From NCBI RefSeq assembly GCF_036250675.1, contig NZ_CP109592.1, positions 1,736,001 through 1,800,000 of the forward strand: a DNA stretch of 64,000 bases, read 5' to 3'. Within the stretch, counting starts at the first letter, position 1. Each line of letters begins with the position of its first letter. Positions 57,201 to 64,000 of this stretch are shown in pieces. The notes beneath the pieces are model-generated. The model saw only the letters and a program-made list of their open reading frames with translations. It was not told where the DNA came from and did no database searches. This DNA comes from Streptomyces sp. NBC_01689. GTDB taxonomy: Bacteria > Actinomycetota > Actinomycetes > Streptomycetales > Streptomycetaceae. A program made the translations under genes and the position numbers.

Positions 57201-60200
57201 CCCGCGGGCCCGGTCGAAGGTGATCACGGTCGGCGTGTCGGAGGCGGTGGCCCAGTCGACGGCCGTGCCCCGCACCGGCACATGGCGCTCGCCGTCCCAG
57301 AGCGAGACCCGAACCGACGCGGGCAGGGTGTGCTCGGCGTCGACGGTGAAGGAGACCTCCACCCGGTCGACGGCCCGGGTCCGCGCCCAGGTGACCGAGA
57401 CCCAGTCCTGCGCGCGGGCTCCGTCGAACGCGGGCAGCAGGGCGGTGGCCGACTTGTGGAAGGCGTTGGACCAGCCGGTGGCCGGATCGCCGTCGAGCAT
57501 GGCGGCCGGCAGGGAGTCCGGGCGCCCCGAGTAGCTCGCGTCCGCCAACGGGTGGGCGGGGGCGCCGGGTCCGGGGTCGGGCGCGAAGGGGGTGGCCGGG
57601 GTGACCGCCCGGACGCGCGCCGTGGTGGTGGCCACCGAGACGGTGGCGCCGCGCAGTCCCGCAGCGCGGGCCGTCACGCGCAGGCCCCCCGGGCGCGTGC
57701 CGCCGCGGACGATGGCGAGGGCCTTGCCGTGGAAGGCCGTCCGGGTGCTCGCCTGATAGCGCTCGGCGCTCTCCTGCCGCCCGTTGTCCAGCCCGGCGAG
57801 CGAGCCGCCGTGGGCCTCGAACGCGATCAGGTGCTCGGCGTCCGGCACAACCACACCCCGGGCGTCGACGACCTCCGCCGTCACGAACACCAGCGAACGG
57901 CCGTCCGCGGGCAGGGACGCGCGGTCCGCGGTGAGGCGGATCCCGTGCGGCGGGCCGGCGGTGCGCAGCACATCGGTGGCGACGGTACGGCCGTCGCGGC
58001 GCGCGACCGCCTTCAACTCGCCCGGCGCGTAGGGCACTTTCCAGGTGAGGTGGAGTCTGCCCGCGCTGCCGTTCGGACTGGTGTAACTGCCCGGGTAGGG
58101 GCCCGAGGTGAACGTCTTGTCGTCACCGGTCGCCTCGGTGGTCTCCAGGTAGGTACGGCCGTCGACGGTCCTCTTCGTGTCGAACTTCCGTGTGCCGAGG
58201 GACTTTCCGTTGAGGAAGAGCTCCACCGTGTCGACGTTCGCGTACGCCCACACCTCGACCGTGTCGCCCTGCTCGTGGTTCCAGGTCATGGGCACCAGAT
58301 GGACCATGGGCTCGCTCACCCACTGGCTCCGGAACAGGTGGTACATGTCCTTCGGGAAGCCCGCGGTGTCGACCGCGCCGAAGAAGGACGCCTTGACGGG
58401 GAAGACGTCGTAGGGCGTGGGTTCACCGATGTAGTCGATGCCCGACCAGAGGAACTGGCCCGCGAACCACTTCCGGTCCCGGTCCTTCTTGTGTCCGTAC
58501 TCGCCGCTCATGGTCCAGGAGGCGAGGTTGTTGTCGTACGAGGAGGTGGCCCGCCGGCCGGGGGTGTGGTTCTCGCCGGTGTTGAGGTGTTCCGGCTCCT
58601 GGTAGGTGCCGCGGGTCGAGGTCTCGGAGGACGACTCCGACTCGAAGAGAAAGAGGTGGGGGTAGGCGGCGTGCAGCGCGTCCACCGACTGCGCGGTGTT
58701 GTAGTTGAGGCCGAGTCCGTCCAGTTTGGCGAGCATGAGGTCGGCCGCGGAGTCCTTGGCGGGCAGACGGCGGTACTTGTCGGAGCCGATGACCAGCGGG
58801 CGGGTGTCGTCCGCGGCCCTGATGGCGCCGATGACGCGGTCGGCCATGGCCAGCCCGGCGGTCGAGGTGGAGTCGGGGATCTCGTTGCCGATGGACCACA
58901 GCACCACGGCGGGCGAGTTGCGGGCCGCGAGGACCATCTCGGTGGCGTCCCGCTCGCACCACTCGTCGAAGAAGCGGCCGTAGTCGTACCTCGTCTTGCC
59001 GGTCCGCCAGCAGTCGAAGGCCTCCACCATCATCACGATGCCCAGCTCCTCGCAGACTTGGATCATCTGCGGGGAGGGCGGGTTGTGGGAGGTGCGGAAG
59101 GCGTTGACGCCCATCGACTTCATGACGGTCATCTGCCGGCGCACCGCGTCGAGGCTGACGGCGGCGCCGAGGGCTCCCTGGTCGTGGTGGAGGTCGACGC
59201 CCTTGATCTTGGCGTGGGTGCCGTTGAGGTGGAAACCCTCGTCCGGGTCGAAGCGGAAGGAGCGGATGCCGAAGGACGTGCGGAAGGTGTCGACGGTCGA
59301 CCCGCCGACGCGCAGTTCGGTCTCCAGGACGTAGCGGTGGCCGGGGGTCGCGAAGTCCCACGTCTTCGGTTTCTCCACGACGAGTTCATGGGTCTCGTCG
59401 GCGCGGTCGCCGACCGTCGCGGTGCTGGAGGCACGGGCCACCGTCCGGCCGTCGGGGCCGACGATCCGCGAGACCACCTGCACCTTCGCCGCCGCCCCGG
59501 TCCCGTTGACCACACTCGTCCGGGCCCGGACGACCGCCCGCCCCGCGGTGACCTCGGGCGTCGTGACGTAGGTGCCCCAGCGCTCGACGTGCACCGGTCC
59601 GGTGACCACGAGTCGGGCCTCGCGGTGGATGCCGCTGCCCGAGTACCAGCGGCTGCTGGGGAGTTGGTTCTGCACCTTGACCGCGATGACGTTGGGGGTG
59701 CGGCCGTCCGTGTGCAGCAGACCGGTGAGGTCGAGGGCGAACCCCGTGTAGCCGTAGGGGTGATGGCCGACCTCGGTGCCGTTGCAGTAGACGTACGAGT
59801 CCATGTAGACGCCGTCGAACTCCACCGAGACGCGCTTGCCCGCGAGGGCGGGCGGCAGGGTGAAGGCGATCCGGTACCAGCCGAGGCCGCCCGGGAAGAA
59901 GCCGGTCCCGCTGGTGGTGCCGTGCTCGGTGGTGGGGCTCTGCTCGATGCTCCAGTCGTGCGGGACGGTCACCTCGCGCCAGGCCGAGTCGTCGTAGCCG
60001 GGCTGTGCCGCGCCCTCGTAGGCCCCGGTCGGGTCGGTGATCCCGCCCGGATCGACCAGGGCGAAGCGCCAGCCGTCGTGGAGTTCGACGGTGCTGCGGC
60101 CCGTCGTGGACCCGGACGAGTCCGCCCGGGCGTCGGCCGCACCCGCGAACGCTCCGGCCGTGGGTGCGGCGGTTCCCGCGATCAATACCGATCTCCGAGT

Positions 60201-60209
60201 GACTGTCAA
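57111..60209 (-). CDS. Tat-exported glycoside hydrolase family 2 enzyme (beta-galactosidase-like)
   Basis: 1032 residues from a TTG with GGGAG about 9 bases upstream. The N-terminus TRRSVLIAGTAAPTAGAFAG is a twin-arginine signal. A sugar-binding domain (LHDGWRFALVDPGG, VTVPHDWSIE), an immunoglobulin-like domain and the (beta/alpha)8 domain follow. The acid/base is E443 (SIGNEIPD) and the nucleophile is E523 (LFLFESES). Beyond about residue 700 come two beta domains (DUF4982-like, Ig-like), then a discoidin/F5-8C-type domain at about 900-1032 (DGDPATGWSNAFHKSATALLPAF). Extracellular cleavage of beta-galactoside-type glycans is likely; exact linkage unknown. Confidence 0.9.
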   Translation of the reverse strand: MTVTRRSVLIAGTAAPTAGAFAGAADARADSSGSTTGRSTVELHDGWRFALVDPGGITDPTGAYEGAAQPGYDDSAWREVTVPHDWSIEQSPTTEHGTTSGTGFFPGGLGWYRIAFTLPPALAGKRVSVEFDGVYMDSYVYCNGTEVGHHPYGYTGFALDLTGLLHTDGRTPNVIAVKVQNQLPSSRWYSGSGIHREARLVVTGPVHVERWGTYVTTPEVTAGRAVVRARTSVVNGTGAAAKVQVVSRIVGPDGRTVARASSTATVGDRADETHELVVEKPKTWDFATPGHRYVLETELRVGGSTVDTFRTSFGIRSFRFDPDEGFHLNGTHAKIKGVDLHHDQGALGAAVSLDAVRRQMTVMKSMGVNAFRTSHNPPSPQMIQVCEELGIVMMVEAFDCWRTGKTRYDYGRFFDEWCERDATEMVLAARNSPAVVLWSIGNEIPDSTSTAGLAMADRVIGAIRAADDTRPLVIGSDKYRRLPAKDSAADLMLAKLDGLGLNYNTAQSVDALHAAYPHLFLFESESSSETSTRGTYQEPEHLNTGENHTPGRRATSSYDNNLASWTMSGEYGHKKDRDRKWFAGQFLWSGIDYIGEPTPYDVFPVKASFFGAVDTAGFPKDMYHLFRSQWVSEPMVHLVPMTWNHEQGDTVEVWAYANVDTVELFLNGKSLGTRKFDTKRTVDGRTYLETTEATGDDKTFTSGPYPGSYTSPNGSAGRLHLTWKVPYAPGELKAVARRDGRTVATDVLRTAGPPHGIRLTADRASLPADGRSLVFVTAEVVDARGVVVPDAEHLIAFEAHGGSLAGLDNGRQESAERYQASTRTAFHGKALAIVRGGTRPGGLRVTARAAGLRGATVSVATTTARVRAVTPATPFAPDPGPGAPAHPLADASYSGRPDSLPAAMLDGDPATGWSNAFHKSATALLPAFDGARAQDWVSVTWARTRAVDRVEVSFTVDAEHTLPASVRVSLWDGERHVPVRGTAVDWATASDTPTVITFDRARGSRLRILLTSGRPGAADGAVRVSRLEVPVV

Positions 60210-60887
60210 GGCGGCTCTCCCTCATCAAGGGCCCAGAACTCATCACAACTGATCGTGAACAAACAGATTCTGACGGGATGATGCGTACGGACGTCAAGGG
60301 GCGGGCGCCCACTTCCGCCCCCGACGTCACATCGGCCGGAACACGGCGCGCCGCCGGGCTCCCGAGGGTCCGGTCGCCGACCTCCGGCGTCTCGGACGCG
60401 GACCCCGGCAGAGGCTCGGCGGGGTGCCGCCGGTCCGGCCGGGCAGGACTCCGGCTGACCGACCCCGCCCCGCCCCGGACGGACGGCGACGCGGTGCCGG
60501 AACGCGTCCGAGGGGGCGACGCGCCGGGAAGCGCCTGACAGGGCGACAGGGCGACAGGGCGACAGGGCGACAGGGCGACAGGGCGACAGGGCGACAGGGC
60601 GACAGGGCCGGCGTACCCGTCGGCGCCTCGGCCGTCGTCACCCGAACGGCCGAGAACCTCGTCGGCGCGCCGCCGGTCATCCGGCCGGGGCAGCGGACCC
60701 ACGGTCGGCTGCGGAGCGGTCCGCGCGGACGCGACGCCGCTGCCTGAGGCGCGAGCCGCACCGGCGATCCGCGTCGGCGACCGGGGCCCGACGTGTCCCC
60801 GGAGGTCTGACCGCGTCCCGTCGGGGCAGGTGGTGCGGCATCTGATGTGATGGACGGGCACCCGCTCGTGCCCTGGAGGACCGAACC
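60210..60887. other. Long gap with an 8-bp satellite
   Basis: 678 bases. Near the glycosidase the sequence is AT-richer (AACTGATCGTGAACAAACAG, about 60244-60263), its probable promoter. At 60537-60608 there is a perfect 8-bp tandem array. The rest is GC-rich without a supported gene. GGAGGA at 60875-60880 serves the next gene. Confidence 0.5.
60537..60608. repeat. Nine perfect copies of GACAGGGC
   Basis: Nine uninterrupted identical 8-base units (72 bases), preceded by CCT and followed by CG. The period is not a multiple of three and no gene covers it, so it is a true non-coding microsatellite. Confidence 0.95.
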
Positions 60888-62144
60888 CTGAACACCCCGT
60901 TCGCCGAAACACTGTCCGTCGTGCTGCTCGCCGCCGTGCTCGTCTGCGCGGTGGTGCGGCCGTTCGGCTGGCCCGAGGCGGTCGTCGCGGTCCCGGCCGC
61001 CCTGCTGGTGATGGCCACCGGCGCGATCTCCTGGGAACACGCCCGCGAGGAGGCCGCGCATCTGGGGCCGGTGATCGGCTTCCTCGCGGCCGTACTGGTG
61101 CTCGCCCGGTTCTGCGACGACGAGGGCCTCTTCCACGCGTGCGGAGCCTGGATGGCGCGCTGGGCCGCGGGACGGCCACGGCGCCTGCTCACCGCGGTCT
61201 TCGCGCTCGCCTCCGCGATCACCGCGGTGCTCAGCCTCGACGCCACCATCGTGCTGCTCACGCCCGTCGTCTTCGCCACCGCGGCCCGGATGGGCGCCCG
61301 CCCCAAACCGCACGTGTACGCCTGCACGCACCTGTCGAACACGGCCTCGCTGCTGCTCCCGGTCTCCAACCTCACCAACCTGCTGGCGTTCACCGCGAGC
61401 GGGCTGAGCTTCACCCGGTTCGCCGCGCTGATGGTCCTTCCGTGGCTGGTCGCGATCGGCGCCGAGTACGTGGTCTTCCGGCGCTTCTTCGCCCGCGACC
61501 TGGCCGCCGCGGCCCCCCGGCCCGCCCTCGACGAGCCGCCGGAGCTGCCGCTGTTCGCGCTGGTCACGGTGGGCTGCACCCTCGCCGGGTTCGTCGTCGC
61601 CTCCGCCGTCGGGATCGATCCGGCGTGGTCGGCCGCGGCCGGCGCGCTGGTGCTCGCCGTCCGGGCGGTGCTGCGCGGGCGCGCCACCGTGCTCACCGTG
61701 GCCCGGGCCACCGCGCCCGCCTTCCTGGCCTTCGTCCTGGCCCTGGGGGTCGTCGTCCGCGCGGTGGTCGACAACGGGCTCTCCGACGCCCTCGGCCGGA
61801 TCCTGCCGGACGGCGGCGGGCTCCTCGCGCTCCTCGGGATCGCGGCGCTCGCCGCCGTGCTCGCCAATCTGATCAACAACCTGCCGGCGGTCCTGGTGCT
61901 GCTGCCGCTGGCCGCGTCGTCCGGCTCCGGCGCGGTCCTGGCCGTCCTGCTGGGCGTCAACATCGGCCCCAACCTCACCTACGCCGGATCCCTGGCGACC
62001 CTGCTGTGGCGGCGTATCGTCCACCAGCACGAACACGGCGTCGACCTCAAGGAGTTCACCCGGCTCGGCCTGATCGCCGTGCCGGCCGCGCTGGTCCCCG
62101 CCGTACTGGCACTGTGGACCTCGCTCCACGTCATCGGAGGCTGA
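60888..62144 (+). CDS. SLC13/ArsB-type ion transporter, probable CTG start
   Basis: 418 residues. GGAGGA at 60875-60880 stands 7 bases before CTG at 60888, and the protein then reads NTPFAETLSVVLLAAVLVCAVVRPFGWPEA. The next candidate start (GTG at 60921) lies inside the first helix, 40 bases from the site, so CTG is the best start. About 10-12 membrane helices. Family marks: SLDATIVLLTPVVFATAARMGARP, THLSNTASLLLPVSNLTNLLAF and LANLINNLPAVLVLLPLA..NIGPNLTYAGSLATLLWRR, as in the arsenite/ion transporter superfamily. The ion is unknown. It is followed by a stress-like protein in the same operon. Confidence 0.85.
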   Translation: MNTPFAETLSVVLLAAVLVCAVVRPFGWPEAVVAVPAALLVMATGAISWEHAREEAAHLGPVIGFLAAVLVLARFCDDEGLFHACGAWMARWAAGRPRRLLTAVFALASAITAVLSLDATIVLLTPVVFATAARMGARPKPHVYACTHLSNTASLLLPVSNLTNLLAFTASGLSFTRFAALMVLPWLVAIGAEYVVFRRFFARDLAAAAPRPALDEPPELPLFALVTVGCTLAGFVVASAVGIDPAWSAAAGALVLAVRAVLRGRATVLTVARATAPAFLAFVLALGVVVRAVVDNGLSDALGRILPDGGGLLALLGIAALAAVLANLINNLPAVLVLLPLAASSGSGAVLAVLLGVNIGPNLTYAGSLATLLWRRIVHQHEHGVDLKEFTRLGLIAVPAALVPAVLALWTSLHVIGG

Positions 62145-62160
62145 ACGGAGGACGCTGCGC

Positions 62161-62655
62161 ATGCGGGTGATCGCCTGGCTCGTCGAAGGGACCTGGCCGG
62201 CTTGTGTGGACGCGGTGCGCGAGCACGCGCCGCACGCTACCGAGATCGTGCTGCTGCACGTCAGCGAGCCCGGGGTGGCCGGTCTGGCGCACGGCGCGTT
62301 CGCCGGGCTGCTCGGCCGGGGCCACCGGGAACGCGACCCCGAGGCCCTGCTGGAGGATCTCGGCGCCTCCTCGGCCGTACAGCTGCTGGACGCGGCGGCC
62401 GAGCGCCTGGACCGCCCGTGCGAACGGCTGGAGCGGGCCGGCCGGGCCGAGCGGGAGGTGGTCGCCGCCGCCGACGGCGCCGATCTGCTCGTACTCGCCC
62501 GTGACGGCGACCGGGCCCGGCTGGGCCCGCACAGTCTGGGCCCGGCCGGACGGTTCGTCGTCGACCACGCGCCCTGTCCGGTGCTGCTCGTCTGGCCGGA
62601 ACCGGCCCCGGACGTCACGACCCTGCCGCCGCCTCCCCCGCACCACCACCCGTAG
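62161..62655 (+). CDS. Universal stress protein-like
   Basis: 164 residues, 16 bases after the transporter stop. Alpha/beta nucleotide-binding-like fold: VIAWLVEGTWPACVDAVREHAPHATEIVLLHVSEPG, a middle helical segment, ADGADLLVLARDGDRARLGPHSLGPAGRFVVDHAPCPVLLVWP. The last part matches the G-x9-G-[S/T]..V..H..CPVLLV ending of Usp proteins. The C-terminus is a Pro/His run (PPPPPHHHP). It overlaps the 3' end of the convergent AraC gene by 41 bases. It may regulate the transporter. Confidence 0.8.
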   Translation: MRVIAWLVEGTWPACVDAVREHAPHATEIVLLHVSEPGVAGLAHGAFAGLLGRGHRERDPEALLEDLGASSAVQLLDAAAERLDRPCERLERAGRAEREVVAAADGADLLVLARDGDRARLGPHSLGPAGRFVVDHAPCPVLLVWPEPAPDVTTLPPPPPHHHP

Positions 62656-63559
62656 CGGAACGGCCGGACACGGACCCGCGGACGTCACGGCGGTAGGCGC
62701 CCGGCGGGGTTCCGTAGTGCCGCCGGAAGGCCCGGTGGAAGTGGGGGGCGCCGGCGAATCCGGAGAGCGCGGCCACCCGTTCCACCGGCAGCCCGGTGGT
62801 CTCCAGGAGCCGGGCCGCGTGCAGCAGCCGGGCCTCGCGCAGCACCCGCATCGGGGAGCGGCCGACCTGCTCGGTGAAGAGGTGCGCGAACCGCGACGGC
62901 GAGAGAGCGACCGCCCCGGCCAGCGAGTCGACGGTGTGCGCCGCGCCCGGGTCGGCGGCGATCAGGGCCTCCGCCCGCAGCACCCGGGCGTCCGCGCCCG
63001 CCCGGCCGGCCTCCGTGCGGGCGGTGCCCAGCAGCACGATCTCCTCCAGGGAGCACAGGGCCAGTTCCCTGGCCGCCGTGCCGTGCGCGACCGCCACCGC
63101 GCCGGCGGCCGGGTCCGCGTCACCGGGCGGTTCGCCGTCACCCGTCCAGCGGGCGTCGGCGAGCATCCGCCGGAACGCCGACGCGATACGGTCCCGGCTC
63201 CGCGCCGGCCGCACGGCGTACACCCCGTCGTCGAGGGCGTACGGCCGCAGCCACCGGTCCCAGGACGGCCTGGCCCGGCAGTGGGTCCACCAGAACGCCC
63301 AGTGGTCGGCGCCCGGTTCGACGCCGTAGCGGTGCGGTACGCCGGGTCGCAGGACCACCAGGTCGCCGGGGCCGGCCGTGGTCCGGGTCGTCCCCTGCCG
63401 GAGGCTCCCCCGTCCGGCCGTGGTCCAGGTGAACAGCCAGCTGTCGCTGCCGTGCGGCCGGTGGACGCGGTATCCCGGCCGCCGGTCGTGGCGTCCGACG
63501 GTCACCAGGCCCGGCGGCGGGGACGGGACAGCAGGCTCGGGCAGGACGTCAGCACGCAC
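62615..63559 (-). CDS. AraC family transcriptional regulator
   Basis: 314 residues from GTG at 63559. GGAGG directly abuts the ATG two codons upstream but is 6 bases from this GTG, so the GTG is preferred. The N-terminal cupin-type domain reads RVHRPHGSDSWLFTWTTAGRGSLRQGTTRTTAGPGDLVVLRPGVPHRYG. The C-terminal double helix-turn-helix reads HTVDSLAGAVALSPSRFAHLFTEQVGRSPMRVLREARLLHAARLLETTGLPVERVAALSGFAGAPHFHRAFRRHYGTPPGAYRR. It is divergent from the PhyH gene and probably controls it. Confidence 0.9.
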   Translation of the reverse strand: MRADVLPEPAVPSPPPGLVTVGRHDRRPGYRVHRPHGSDSWLFTWTTAGRGSLRQGTTRTTAGPGDLVVLRPGVPHRYGVEPGADHWAFWWTHCRARPSWDRWLRPYALDDGVYAVRPARSRDRIASAFRRMLADARWTGDGEPPGDADPAAGAVAVAHGTAARELALCSLEEIVLLGTARTEAGRAGADARVLRAEALIAADPGAAHTVDSLAGAVALSPSRFAHLFTEQVGRSPMRVLREARLLHAARLLETTGLPVERVAALSGFAGAPHFHRAFRRHYGTPPGAYRRDVRGSVSGRSATGGGAGEAAAGS

Positions 63560-63629
63560 GGGCATCCTCCGGGGCGGGGCGTCCGCCTGGCGTGGGACAT
63601 CTCGGATCCCGAGCGGAAGGGACGGTCGG

Positions 63630-64000
63630 ATGACGGTCACGGACAGGAGCGGGCGGCGCCCGTACGGGTGGGAGCACGAGTTCGAGGACAACGGCTTCGT
63701 GGTGGTCCGCGGGCTGTTCGCCGGTGCCGAGATCGACGCACTGTGCGCGGAGTTCACGGCGCTGCACGCCGCCGGGCCGGTGCCGGGGCACTTCGAGCCC
63801 CGCGCCACGGGGACCGGCCGGCCGGCCGATCCGCTGCACAGCCACCCCCGGGTGATGCATCCGCACCGGATCAACGCGCTGTCCCGGCGCACGCTGCTCG
63901 ATCCGCGGCTGCGGATGATCCTCGAAGCCCTGCTGGGCGAGGAGGTCCTGGCCGCGCAGAGCATGTTCTACTTCAAGCCGCCCGGCGCCCGGGGCCAGGC
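63630..64000 (+). CDS. Phytanoyl-CoA dioxygenase (PhyH) family protein, 3' end cut off
   Basis: At least 123 residues; GGAAGG 9 bases before the ATG; the window ends inside the gene. Visible: YGWEHEFEDNGFVVVRGLFAGAEIDALCAEFTALHAAG at the N-terminus, HSHPRVMHPHRINALSRRTLLDPRLRMILEALLGEEVLAAQSMFYFKPPGARGQ. This is the opening of the PhyH fold up to just before the iron-binding H-x-D, which is outside. Fe(II)/2-oxoglutarate hydroxylase of an unknown small molecule. Confidence 0.85.
   Translation, partial: MTVTDRSGRRPYGWEHEFEDNGFVVVRGLFAGAEIDALCAEFTALHAAGPVPGHFEPRATGTGRPADPLHSHPRVMHPHRINALSRRTLLDPRLRMILEALLGEEVLAAQSMFYFKPPGARGQ

Noticed and set aside
60537..60608. CRISPR array
   Set aside because: Units are 8 bases and contiguous, with no spacers and no cas genes.

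Overview
The window is high-GC actinobacterial DNA, almost certainly from a Streptomyces chromosome. Third codon positions are strongly G/C, GTG and TTG starts are common, and many stops overlap the next start (ATGA, GTGA or TGATG). It also carries families typical of the genus: a subtilisin inhibitor, mycothiol-linked formaldehyde enzymes, SpoIIE phosphatases, an ECF41 sigma factor and a sigma-like lectin membrane protein. I see no rRNA, tRNA, CRISPR array or insertion sequence. The content is mostly accessory: small transporter, regulator and enzyme modules, two decayed genes and several short tandem repeats.

Layout. 1-1539: a cut-off sigma factor, a zinc-finger/Asp23-like protein and an Asp23-like protein, all overlapping. 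1692-5796: a GntR/UTRA regulator, a single-chain fusion of the two iron oxygenases of trimethylaminoethylphosphonate breakdown (TmpA-like plus TmpB/PhnZ-like), a divergent isocitrate lyase/PEP mutase-family enzyme and a small secreted protein. 6315-11231: membrane protein, two SDR dehydrogenases, a broken gene, and a metallo-hydrolase coupled to S-(hydroxymethyl)mycothiol dehydrogenase. 11575-18339: ABC exporter, small secreted protein, SnoaL-like protein, a sigma factor/CU044_5270 pair, and an orphan cytochrome oxidase subunit I with a small membrane partner. 18403-24925: decayed glpK beside an intact glycerol channel gene, a tetracycline ribosomal protection protein, an XdhC protein and a phosphoesterase. 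24995-32317: two divergent multi-sensor SpoIIE phosphatases, a secreted trypsin-like protease and a thioesterase.

32795-38944 is the most unusual part: a 71-residue double-glycine-leader peptide with a Cys-free, glycine/valine-rich, internally duplicated core, followed by a complete NHLM-type exporter (HlyD-like adaptor, C39 peptidase-ABC protein, second ABC protein). No modification enzyme is present. This points to a cleaved, exported and probably unmodified hydrophobic peptide.

38949-49626 holds an ArsR/SRPBCC pair with a leaderless promoter, a DHA2 exporter behind two palindromic operators, a subtilisin inhibitor with a predicted Lys P1, an NCS1 permease/cyclase pair, and a PucR regulator divergent from an L-2-hydroxyacid oxidase/D-2-hydroxyacid dehydrogenase pair. 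49759-64000 holds a sigma-like/ricin-lectin membrane protein, hemerythrin and MFS genes divergent from an ECF41 sigma factor fused in operon to an orphan cytochrome b, a large Tat-exported GH2 enzyme, an ion transporter with a probable CTG start, a stress-like protein, an AraC regulator and a cut-off PhyH dioxygenase.
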